64,000 nt of DNA from JAMXLO01 sp037201625 (GTDB lineage Bacteria > Pseudomonadota > Alphaproteobacteria > Acetobacterales > Acetobacteraceae). Below the pieces are notes generated by a model. That model had not been told where the DNA came from. It worked only from the letters and a program-made list of their open reading frames with translations, and searched no databases. The stretch lies in NCBI GenBank assembly GCA_037201625.1, contig JBBCGR010000002.1, positions 62,001 through 126,000 of the forward strand, in the 5' to 3' direction. The stretch's first letter is position 1. Every line of letters starts with the position of its first letter. Below, in pieces: positions 1-7,900 of this stretch. Position numbers and translations under genes: made by a program.

Positions 1-45
1 GAGGATCTGGAGGCACCGCTGCTGCCGCACCTGGTGCGGGACTGA
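1..45 (+). CDS. C-terminal end of an upstream phage protein (partial)
   Basis: An open frame enters from the left edge, encodes 14 residues ending LVRD, and stops with TGA at 43-45, one base before the next ATG. The tight spacing matches the rest of the structural operon, so this is probably the last piece of a head gene. Too little is visible to name it. Confidence 0.5.
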   Translation, partial: EDLEAPLLPHLVRD

Positions 46-46
46 C

Positions 47-397
47 ATGGCGGCCGAAGGCCAGAACTTCACGCTCGTCGCCGGCGACACGGTGCGGCTG
101 GCGTTCACGGCCTACGACAGCGACGGCACCACGCCGCTGGACCTCGCCGGAGCCACCATCAAGTGGCAGCTCGCGCGCGACGAGGCCGGCCCTGCCTTGA
201 TCAGCAAGCAGACCGGATCCGGCATCACGGTCACCAATGCCGCGGGCGGCACGTTCGTCGTGGCGATCGCTCCGGCCGACACGGCGGCGATCACGGCCGG
301 CGGCTACTACCACGAGACGCAGGTGACCGATGCCTCCGGCAACGTCTCCACCGTCGCCACCGGCAGCATCGCCATCATCCCGGGCCTGATCGCATGA
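47..397 (+). CDS. Phage structural protein with Ig-like beta fold (BppU N-terminal-like)
   Basis: This 116-residue protein begins with a segment typical of phage Ig-like or BppU N-terminal domains (FTLVAGDTVRLAFTAYD), followed by alternating short beta strands and a pattern of the type GGYYHETQVTD. Such domains occur in head decoration and baseplate adaptor proteins. Its place before the head-tail connector suggests a virion-surface or neck role, which is inference. Its TGA overlaps the next gene's ATG (ATGA at 394-397), so the two are translationally coupled. Confidence 0.55.
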   Translation: MAAEGQNFTLVAGDTVRLAFTAYDSDGTTPLDLAGATIKWQLARDEAGPALISKQTGSGITVTNAAGGTFVVAIAPADTAAITAGGYYHETQVTDASGNVSTVATGSIAIIPGLIA

Positions 398-1011
398 GCA
401 CCTCCATCGTCACCGAGACCTCGCCCGCATCCAGTCCATGCCTCGTGCGGCTGCGCGAGGTGAAGGACGAGTTCGGCATCGCCGACACGGCCAGCGACAC
501 GAAGCTGCTGCGCTGGGCCACCGCAACGTCGGTGCGCTTCGCCAACGCCTGCGGCCGGACCTTCGCAGCAGCTTCGGTGTCCGAGACCTTCCGGGAGGTC
601 TACGGACGGGGCCTGCTGATCCTCTCCCGGCATCCGGTCATCGAGGTGGCGTCCGTCACCGAGGCGGGCGAAGCGGTCGCGACGGACGGCTATGAGGTCG
701 ATCCCGGTGCGGGCCTGCTGTACCGCCTGGCGGGCGACTGCCGCACCTGCTGGCGGGCGCGCACGATCGTGGTGGCGTACCGCGCCGGGTTCGACCCGAT
801 CCCGGCGGATGTCACCGACGCGGTGCTGACGGTGATGCGGCACCGGTGGGCGACGTCGGACCGTGATCCGCTGCTGCGCAGCTTCTCGATCGATGGTGTC
901 GGCCGCGAGGACTACTGGGTGCCGCTGCAGGGCGGAGACACCGCGGCACTGCCGCCGGATCTTCTCCCTGTCGCCGACACGATCGCGCACTACCGGCAGG
1001 TCGGCATCTGA
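394..1011 (+). CDS. Head-tail connector protein, gp6-like
   Basis: A 205-residue protein starting at the ATG inside the ATGA overlap; a reading from 163 in the same frame would run through the previous gene and is rejected. The N-terminal part (VRLREVKDEFGIADTASD), the helical segment with a TDAVLTVMRHRWATSDRD-type end and the length fit the gp6/gp15-like adaptor family that forms the ring between portal and tail. The gene order connector, stopper, tail completion, terminator supports this. It ends in a TGATG overlap with the next gene. Confidence 0.6.
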   Translation: MSTSIVTETSPASSPCLVRLREVKDEFGIADTASDTKLLRWATATSVRFANACGRTFAAASVSETFREVYGRGLLILSRHPVIEVASVTEAGEAVATDGYEVDPGAGLLYRLAGDCRTCWRARTIVVAYRAGFDPIPADVTDAVLTVMRHRWATSDRDPLLRSFSIDGVGREDYWVPLQGGDTAALPPDLLPVADTIAHYRQVGI

Positions 1012-1337
1012 TGTTCGCCGCCGCATCGGTCCTGCGGATGCTCCGAACCCGCGGCCGCCGCGTGACGCTTCGCCGGCCGGGCTCGCCACCGGTTGACGTG
1101 ACCTGCCTCGCGATGATCGCGCAGTTGGACGACGTGGTCAGCACGGGCGGTGCCACGCAGTTCCGCCGGCGGATCACCATCGGCAACGCCGAGATTGCCG
1201 CGTCCGGCTGGCCCGGGCCGCCAAAGCAGGGCGACCAGGTCCTCGACGACGGGCGCACGATGAAGGTGCAGGCCGTGCTGGTGCAGGTGGTCGCCGGCGA
1301 GACCGTGATGCACCGGATCGAGACCTGGGGAGCGTAG
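1011..1337 (+). CDS. Head completion / head-tail joining (stopper-like) protein
   Basis: A small 108-residue protein with alternating beta segments (RRVTLRRPG, RRITIGNAEI, KVQAVLVQVV) ending with VMHRIETWGA. Size, beta character and its place directly after the connector match phage head-closure or stopper proteins that seal the portal after packaging. The identification rests mostly on synteny. The start is the ATG overlapping the upstream TGA. Confidence 0.5.
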   Translation: MFAAASVLRMLRTRGRRVTLRRPGSPPVDVTCLAMIAQLDDVVSTGGATQFRRRITIGNAEIAASGWPGPPKQGDQVLDDGRTMKVQAVLVQVVAGETVMHRIETWGA

Positions 1338-1340
1338 CGC

Positions 1341-2114
1341 GTGCCGCCGCAGAACCCGTTCTCGCTGGCCCGGATCGAATCATTGACCAGGCGCATCCGT
1401 GCGAACACCAGGGAGCAGATCGTCGCCCTGACCAACGAGCTGACCGCACGCAACCAGGCGCTCATCGCCGGCGCGTCCGCGGGCAGCACGGTGCCCTTCA
1501 CGCGCTATGTCGACGGCGTGCTTGGCAAGCCGCTCGACCAGGTGCGCGCCGACGGCATGACGCTCACCGAGTTCCACCTGCTCGGCCACGTGGTCGACGC
1601 GGCGATCCGCATGCTGATCGAGCGCTCGCCCTTCGGGCCGGCCGAAGGCGGCCACTACCGCGACGACCACCGGCTGTACGTCAACGGCCAGCGCCGCGAC
1701 GCCACCAAGGAGGGGACACCCGTCGAGATCAAGCAGACCGACCAGGTGGTGATCCTCAACCCGCGACCCTATGCGCGGAAGATCGAAGGCGGCGCGCGGG
1801 AGCGGTTCCGCGGCCGGATGACCAACCGCCGGCCGGGTCTGTCGGTACAGGCACCGGACGGCGTCTACGAGATCACGGTGCGCGAGCTGCGGCAGCGCTT
1901 CGGCAACATCGCGGTGATCGGCTTCACCTATCGCGCGGCGTTCGACGGCGCCGTCGTGGATCCCGCCGCGGTGCCGAAGGCGATCCTCGGCCCGTATCAG
2001 CGCAACCGCCAGGGCCGCTTCGTGGCCGGCAACCGCGCCGCCATCGGCGGCAGGCCGCAGCACAACGTGTCGTCCGAGCGGTTCCCTGCCATCGAGATCA
2101 CGGGACGCACCTGA
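1341..2114 (+). CDS. Phage tail completion protein, HK97 gp10-like (tentative)
   Basis: A 257-residue protein with a GTG start three bases after the previous stop. The middle contains a segment reminiscent of HK97 gp10-type proteins (VVILNPRPYARKIEGG), where a Y/F-A-x-x-x-E-x-G pattern is typical. The protein is longer than the usual 130-180 residues, with a helical N-terminal extension. It lies between stopper and tail terminator, where gp10-like proteins are normally found. It overlaps the next gene by TGATG. Confidence 0.5.
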   Translation: MPPQNPFSLARIESLTRRIRANTREQIVALTNELTARNQALIAGASAGSTVPFTRYVDGVLGKPLDQVRADGMTLTEFHLLGHVVDAAIRMLIERSPFGPAEGGHYRDDHRLYVNGQRRDATKEGTPVEIKQTDQVVILNPRPYARKIEGGARERFRGRMTNRRPGLSVQAPDGVYEITVRELRQRFGNIAVIGFTYRAAFDGAVVDPAAVPKAILGPYQRNRQGRFVAGNRAAIGGRPQHNVSSERFPAIEITGRT

Positions 2115-2542
2115 TGCTCGCACCCGCGGCGACCGCCATCCGCTCGTTCATCGCAGCGGGCTACACCGGCTTGACCATCCGCTGGCCGAACGAGGCCATC
2201 CCGCCCGAGCGTGACGCCGGACAGGCCTACATCGAGGCGGAGATCATCGGCGGGCGGAACGCCATCCGCGGCTTCAGCCGGCCCGGCAACCGGCTGTTCG
2301 TCCATCCCGGCCTGGTCCGCTTCTACATCCACGCGCCCTGGCCGGACGGCATGGACGGCGCGCTGGCCACGGCCGACACGCTGGCAGCACTTCTGGAACG
2401 CATCGACATCGAGGCACCGGCCAGGCCGCAGATCGTCCGCACGCAGGACTTCAGCGTCTACGACGACGTCGCCTCGGCCGAAGAGGGCAACTTCGCTGTG
2501 CTGATGTGCAGCGTTCCCTTCGACTTCTACTACCATCGCTAG
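2114..2542 (+). CDS. Phage tail terminator protein
   Basis: This 142-residue protein has the mixed alpha/beta layout of tail terminators: an N-terminal helix, a strand with IRWPNEAIPPE, a central FVHPGLVRFYIHAPW segment, a helix with TLAALLERI, and a closing strand VLMCSVPFDFYY. Terminators cap the tail tube and attach it to the head. The position immediately before the tail tube gene agrees. Confidence 0.6.
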   Translation: MLAPAATAIRSFIAAGYTGLTIRWPNEAIPPERDAGQAYIEAEIIGGRNAIRGFSRPGNRLFVHPGLVRFYIHAPWPDGMDGALATADTLAALLERIDIEAPARPQIVRTQDFSVYDDVASAEEGNFAVLMCSVPFDFYYHR

Positions 2543-2550
2543 GAGCTGAG

Positions 2551-3783
2551 ATGACCTACCAGAGCCAGTCCAACGGCTATGTGGCCTACAAGGTGCAGAG
2601 CGGCCTGGGCACGCAGGCCACCGGCTCCGGCGGCACCATCCTGCGCACCGCCGGCGGCCAGGGCGGCCGGCTGACCAAGGCCGCCACCGAGAGCAACGAA
2701 GCCCGCCGCGACGGCATGCGCACGCGCGGCCGCCACGGCACGCAGAAGACCGCCGGCACCTGGAGCGCCGAGGCCTCGCTCGGCTCGCACGAGGCGATCA
2801 TCGAGGCGGTGATGCGCGACACCTGGTCGGCGGCCGACCTGCAGCTCGACGAATCCGACTTCACCTCCATCACCACGGGCGCCAACACCATCGTCCTCGC
2901 CGCGGGCGATCCGCGCACGCTCGGCCTGCGCGTCGGCGACGTGATCCGCCTCACCAGCCATGCGAGCGCCGGCAATAACAGCCGCAACCTGCGCATCACG
3001 CTGCTGTCGTCCACCACGATCACCGTCGCCGAGACCCTGACGGTCAACGCCACGCCCGACACCGACTGCGAGATCACCCGGCCGGGCAAGGTGCTCACGC
3101 AGTTCTCGGCAGGATCGTTCGTCAAGCGCTACTTCACGATCGACGAGTACGACATGGACATCGACCAGTCCGAGGTGATGACCGACTTCGTGTGGGGATC
3201 GCTCCGGTTCTCGATGCAGCCGAACGGCATCATCATGGCCGACCCGGGCGGCGTCGGCACCGGCCGGTTCGAGGCCCTGGCGACCGGCTCGTCGCCGCTG
3301 CTGACCACGCCCACCGAGCCGGCCGGCGTGCCGTTCGCGGTGGTGGATGCGACGATCCGGCTCGGCTCAACCGACGTGGTCGACCTCACCTCGTTCGACC
3401 TGACGCTCGATATCGCGCCGAACGCGCCCGACACGTTCGGCTCCGGCGCGGTCAAGTATGCGCCGGACGTGTTCCCCGGCCAGATGGCCGTGTCGATGAA
3501 CCTGACCGCGCTGCGCAAGGATCTGCAGTTCATCCAGGACTACGTGGCCGAGACGGTCTACTCGCTGCACGTGCTGGCGGTCGACCTGGAGAGCGAGCCG
3601 AAGGACTTCCTGTCGATCTACGTGGGCAACTTCAGCTTCGGCGGCGTCGACAAGTCCGCGCTGAGCCGGCAGGGCGGCCCGCGCACCCAGACCGTCGCCG
3701 TGCCCGCCGCGCTGATCGGCAGGGACACGCGCGGCACCGGCTACGACCCCACCATGGTGAAGTTCCAGTCCACCGCCGCATAG
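2551..3783 (+). CDS. Phage major tail tube protein (Phage_tube_2 type)
   Basis: A 410-residue tail tube protein. The ATG at 2551 is preceded by a good AGGAG site at 2541-2545 and is preferred over an in-frame start at 2506 that would overlap the terminator gene. The N-terminus (YVAYKVQSGLGTQATGSGG) and the following SNEARRDGMRTRGRHGTQKT stretch are typical of the large tube proteins of alphaproteobacterial siphoviruses, as is the later ratio of beta strands to loops. It polymerises into the inner tail tube. A Ser/Thr-rich domain in the second half could be an exposed Ig-like insertion. Confidence 0.75.
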   Translation: MTYQSQSNGYVAYKVQSGLGTQATGSGGTILRTAGGQGGRLTKAATESNEARRDGMRTRGRHGTQKTAGTWSAEASLGSHEAIIEAVMRDTWSAADLQLDESDFTSITTGANTIVLAAGDPRTLGLRVGDVIRLTSHASAGNNSRNLRITLLSSTTITVAETLTVNATPDTDCEITRPGKVLTQFSAGSFVKRYFTIDEYDMDIDQSEVMTDFVWGSLRFSMQPNGIIMADPGGVGTGRFEALATGSSPLLTTPTEPAGVPFAVVDATIRLGSTDVVDLTSFDLTLDIAPNAPDTFGSGAVKYAPDVFPGQMAVSMNLTALRKDLQFIQDYVAETVYSLHVLAVDLESEPKDFLSIYVGNFSFGGVDKSALSRQGGPRTQTVAVPAALIGRDTRGTGYDPTMVKFQSTAA

Positions 3784-3794
3784 CGGCCGACGTC

Positions 3795-3818
3795 GACACC
3801 GACACCGACACCGACGCC
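3795..3818 (+). repeat. Hexanucleotide GACACC repeat between tube and chaperone genes
   Basis: Three perfect GACACC units at 3795-3812 are followed by a fourth with one change (GACGCC). They lie in the 101-base gap between the tube stop and the next start. The next gene has its own AGGAG site at 3876-3880, so the repeat is probably not translated. Confidence 0.6.
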
Positions 3819-3884
3819 GGCATCGCCGGCGCCGACGACCACGCACGCGGCCGCGGGCCGCATCCAACCTCATCAGGAGACGTT

Positions 3885-4334
3885 ATGAGCGAGTTCGTCC
3901 TCGACGACTTCGACGCGACCGACACGGCGGTGATGGAGATCATCCCGCCAGGCGGCGCCGACGCGATCGGCACCATCACCTTCGCCGGACCCGGCCATCC
4001 CAAGACGATCACCCAATCCGACCGGGTGACGCTGCAGAACCAGAAAGAGGCCGCCGACCAGGCGCAGGCGCGCGTCAACGGCCGGAAGTGGAAGGCCGAT
4101 GTACCCGATGCCGAGCAGATCAGGACGCGCAACGCCACGTTCGTGGTGGAACGCATCGTCGCGTGGTCGGGCATCAAGCAGCGCGGGGACGATGGCACGG
4201 TGACCGAGGTGCCGTTCAGCGACGCGCTGGCGCGCACCATCTTCCTCGATCGCCGCAAGGAATGGCTGCTGCACGCGGCGCTCGAGTTCCTGACGGCCGA
4301 ACGGTCTTTTACCAGTCGCTCTGCGACCAGCTAG
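3885..4334 (+). CDS. Tail assembly chaperone, G-type product
   Basis: A 149-residue acidic protein (start MSEFVLDDFDATD) at the position where siphoviruses encode tail assembly chaperones, between the tube and the tape measure. The ATG at 3885 has an AGGAG site six bases upstream. The reading frame ends at TAG 4332-4334, only about eight codons after a TTTT slip site at 4307-4310. In lambda the equivalent G protein and its frameshifted G-T fusion coat the tape measure during tail assembly. The last residues (SFTSRSATS) look like non-conserved overrun past the slip site. Confidence 0.7.
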   Translation: MSEFVLDDFDATDTAVMEIIPPGGADAIGTITFAGPGHPKTITQSDRVTLQNQKEAADQAQARVNGRKWKADVPDAEQIRTRNATFVVERIVAWSGIKQRGDDGTVTEVPFSDALARTIFLDRRKEWLLHAALEFLTAERSFTSRSATS

Positions 4335-4349
4335 CCGAGTTCGCAGAGC
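4306..4349 (+). promoter_or_regulatory. -1 programmed ribosomal frameshift signal (slip site plus stem-loop)
   Basis: The zero-frame codons are TCT TTT ACC, with four T at 4307-4310, so tRNA-Phe on UUU can re-pair one base back. Seven bases later a perfect 9-bp stem begins: 4318-4326 pairs with 4341-4349, with a 14-base loop that contains the zero-frame TAG stop. Slip site, 7-base spacer and stable hairpin are the usual parts of a -1 signal. The slip site is not a canonical X XXY YYZ heptamer, so efficiency is uncertain. A second palindrome lies at 4350-4365. Confidence 0.65.
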
Positions 4350-4729
4350 GCCAGTTCGAACTGGCCGCACCGGACGAGGGCGGGATCTCCTACCGGAAGG
4401 TGCTCGAGGGACTGCTGAGGCGCGCCAGGCGGCCGGACAAGCGGGCGGAATACGAGGCGGCGCTCGCATTGCCTCCGTTCCCGATGCCGCTCCTGCACAT
4501 CTGGCGGGCCTACCACCGGATCAGGCGCCGCAAGGGTGCCGCCGGCTTCGGCGCCGCGCCGATCGAGTGGCCCGACATCAGCGAGTTCGTCCGCATGACG
4601 CGCACGAGACTGCTGCCGCGCGAGGTGGAGATGCTCGAGCGCCTCGACGATGCGTTCATCGCCGCCGCGACGGGGCAGAGCGGCAGTGAGGCTGGCGGTG
4701 ACGTGGACGGAGAAGGCCTCACGGCCTGA
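4307..4729 (+). CDS. T extension of the tail assembly chaperone, expressed by -1 frameshift
   Basis: About 140 residues open in the -1 frame relative to the upstream chaperone, beginning FYQSLCDQLAEFAERQFELA. No good independent start exists: the only nearby in-frame ATG, at 4262, has AAGG directly against it and would begin inside nonsense sequence. A slip on TTT at 4308-4310 back to 4307-4309 joins the frames into a G-T fusion of about 281 residues. The extension is helical and basic to mixed in charge, with WPDISEFVRMTRTR near its end, as expected for a domain that binds the tape measure or tube. The exact junction is inferred. Confidence 0.65.
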   Translation, partial: FYQSLCDQLAEFAERQFELAAPDEGGISYRKVLEGLLRRARRPDKRAEYEAALALPPFPMPLLHIWRAYHRIRRRKGAAGFGAAPIEWPDISEFVRMTRTRLLPREVEMLERLDDAFIAAATGQSGSEAGGDVDGEGLTA

Positions 4730-4739
4730 CACCAGGCTG

Positions 4740-4925
4740 ATGGCGAGGACCCAGCCCTCGCGCCACGCCAGGATCCACGCGGGCAGCCCACGCACGCTCT
4801 GCGGGCTGCCTTGCAGGCGATGGACCAGCAGCGGCGTCTCGTCGGTCCGCAACCTCGGCAGCGAACGGATCACCTGCAGGACCTGCGCGCGCCTCGCCAG
4901 AGCCGCGTGCACAACCGCGCGATAG
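4740..4925 (+). CDS. Small phage protein with H-C-C-C zinc-ribbon-like motif
   Basis: A 61-residue, strongly basic protein in the 203-base gap between the chaperone and the tape measure. It starts at ATG 4740 (MARTQPSRHARIHAGS) and stops at TAG 4923-4925, seven bases before the tape measure start. His13, Cys21 (in TLCG), Cys46 and Cys49 (ITCRTC) have the spacing of small one-knuckle zinc proteins found in phages. A function in tail assembly or in host takeover cannot be decided. The reading frame would continue upstream inside the chaperone, so the start is chosen by the gene boundary. Confidence 0.5.
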   Translation: MARTQPSRHARIHAGSPRTLCGLPCRRWTSSGVSSVRNLGSERITCRTCARLARAACTTAR

Positions 4926-4932
4926 GCACACC

Positions 4933-7900
4933 TTGTCCGAACAGATCATCACCGAGCTGATCGTCGACGCGCGTGGTGCCGAACCCGGCACCGCGCAGTT
5001 CGTCGCGATGATGGGCGTTGCCCAGCGCGCGGTGGACAAGCACATCCAGTCGCAGGAGAAGCTCGCCGAGCAGGCGACCGCCGCCGGCAATGCCGCGGCC
5101 GGGGCCGGACAACAGATCGAGACGGGCGCACGTTCCGTCAGCGCGGCCGAGCGCGCCTATGCGGCCTATGTCGCGCGGATGGATCCGGCATTCGCCGCTC
5201 AGCAGAAGCTCACCGCCGAGACCAACCGCGTGAATGCGGCGATCGACGGCTTGATCAACAAGATCAACCGCACGCCCGTCGATACCGAGGCCTATACGAA
5301 GCTGGCCGCACAGATGTCGGCCCTCACGGGGCGCTCGGCCGAACTGCGCGGCACGCTGGACCGGCTCGCCAGCGGCAGCATGAGCGTCGAGCAGGCGCTC
5401 GGCTCCCTGGCCACGGAATCGGAGCGTGCCGCGGCCGCTGCACGCGATGCCGCCACGTCACAGGCGCAGATGGTGGCCCGCGCCCAACAGATCAGGGATG
5501 CGCTCGATCCGCTCGGCGTCGTTCAGCGTGAATACAGCGCGGCGCTGGCAGACGCGACGCGTCTGCAGATTGCCGGGCTGATCACCGATCGCGAATACAT
5601 CGAAACCACCAATCGAAGCCTCGCTGCGCTCGACAGGAAAACCGCAGAACTCGACGGTTCGGCGCAGGCCGCGCGCGACGCGGCCGCGGCCGAGATGCAG
5701 ATGACGGCGCAGGCCAGGCAATGGATCGCGACGGCAGATCCTGCGGCCGCGTCACAGGCGCGTCTCAACGAGGCCAGGATCACCGGTGAGAAGCTCATCG
5801 CGGCCGGCCTGATCACGCAGCCGCAGCTCACCGCTGGCCTCAAGAAGCTGTCCGACCAGCACGAGCAGCTCTATGGCACGACGACGCGGTCCACCGGCGC
5901 GCTGCGTGCGCTGTCGGTGCAGATGCCCGACGTGGTGCAGGGCGTGCTGTCCGGCCAGAGCGCCTTCCAGCTCCTCGTGCAGCAGGGCGGCCAGGTGATC
6001 TCGGTCCTGCAGCTGCAGGGTGGCGTGCTGAGCGGGCTGAAGGCGGCATTCTCGGCGCTCGTGTCGCCGATCGGCCTCGCTGTCGCGGCCGGCGTCGCGC
6101 TGGTCTCCGGCATCGTCGCGGTCGGCGCGGCATCCGAGGCGTCCGCCCGGCGGATGGTCGATCTCCAGAACGCGCTCCGCGCGACGCGCACGGATTACGT
6201 GAACCTTGCGCAGGAGGTGAACGCCGCCGCCAAGGCGGTCGCGGCCACGAGCCAGATCGGTTCCGGAGATGCGCGCGCCGCGGGCCTGGCCATCGCCGGC
6301 TCGGTGGGGTTCCAGGGGAACCAGTCCGAGCTCGAGCGGCTGATCAAGCTGTCCGGCGACCTGGCGGCGGCATGGGGCACCACGCTGCCGGAGGCGGGCA
6401 GGAAGCTGGCGGCCGGCCTGACCGATCCCGCGAAGGCGGCCCACGAGCTTGCCGATAAGACCTTCCCCGGCGTGACGCAGCAGCTCGCGCGCACGATCGA
6501 CCTGATGCAGAAGGGCGGCGACGTCGCGGGCGCACAGCGCCTTCTGATCGATGCCTACAGCCGCGCCGTGGCTGGCGCCGGGGAGCCGCACACGCGGCTT
6601 CAGAGGGCCGTCTCCGGCCTGTCCGAGGCATTCACCTCGGCCGGACAGAGCGGTCGCAGCCTGGCCGACGTCATCGGGACGACCTTCACCGATATCGCCT
6701 CGTTCGCGGTCGAACAGATCACGCGGCTGGTCACCGCGATCTCCTGGGCCAAGGACAAGATTGCCGCGCTGCTGCCCGGCCAGCTCGGTGGCGGAACGCC
6801 CGCGCCGGGCAGTTTCACCGGCGGTCTGCAGCCGGCGATCCCGACCAACAACACCATCCGTCCCGATCTCGCGCAGCTGCTCTACAGGATCGCGGAGCAG
6901 AGGAACTTCGGCGGTGCGCCGGACGTATCGGCAACGCAGGCCGATCTCGCCACGCAGATCATGGCGATCGAGTCCTCCGGCGGCCGGAACATCCGCGTCA
7001 GTTCGGCGGGCGCGATCGGTGCGATGCAGTTGATGCCCGGCACGGCGGCGGCAATGGGCGTCAGCCCATACGACATGGCCGGGAACATCGAAGGCGGCCT
7101 CCGGTTCATCGCCCAGCTATGGCAGCAGTTCGGCGGCGATCCGGTCCTTGTGGCGATGGCCTACAACTGGGGCCCGGCGAATGTCGAGGCGTTCCTGCGC
7201 GGCGTCAAAGCCATTCCGGTCGACGTGCAGAAATATGCCCAGACCGTCACGGGTATCAGCGGCGATCAGCTGCTCCAGCGCTACAGCGGATCCTTCGCCG
7301 CCGCGTCTCGCGCGGGCATCGGGACGAACGTCGTCGGCCGCAGCGACGCCGACCTGCTCCAGGCGCGGATCAATGCTGCCGACAAGCAGGCGCAGGGCCT
7401 GATCCCGGGGCAGCAGGAGGACATACGGGCACAGATCAGGAACTTCGACGATCTCCGCGCGAAGGTCGGCGAGAACTCCGCCCAGGGTCAGGCCTACTCG
7501 GCGGTCATCAAGGACCTGCAGGGGAAGCTTGCCGAGCTGCTCACGCCGATGCAGCAGCTCGACAAGTCGCTGCGCGACCAGGCGGCTCTGTCGGGTGTCG
7601 CCGAGGGTGCGGCGCGCGAGTACGCGCAGGCGCTGCAGCAGGCGACCGACGTGGCGGTGAAGCAGGGCGACGGCACGCTGCAGACCGCGGACCGGCTGCG
7701 GGTGCTGCAAAGCGTGCACGACAGGCTGACCGGGCAGTACCAGCAGAGCATCGTCGAGATCGACCGCCAGACCGCGGCGAACAATCAGTTCAACGCGGCG
7801 CTGGCGAACACCATCGCCACCTATGGCTCCTACACCGCGGCGGCGCAGCACCTCGCCAATGTCGAGAAGGCAAGGGAGGAGCTGCGCAAGACCACGACGG

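Noticed and set aside
3795..3884. Translated Asp-Thr repeat leading into the chaperone gene
   Set aside because: The in-frame reading has no start codon after the tube stop, whereas ATG 3885 has AGGAG at the right distance.
4262..4729. Independent gene starting at ATG 4262 in place of a frameshift product
   Set aside because: The purine site touches the ATG, the first codons are antisense-like nonsense, and the protein-like part starts exactly at the slip site with a stem-loop behind it.
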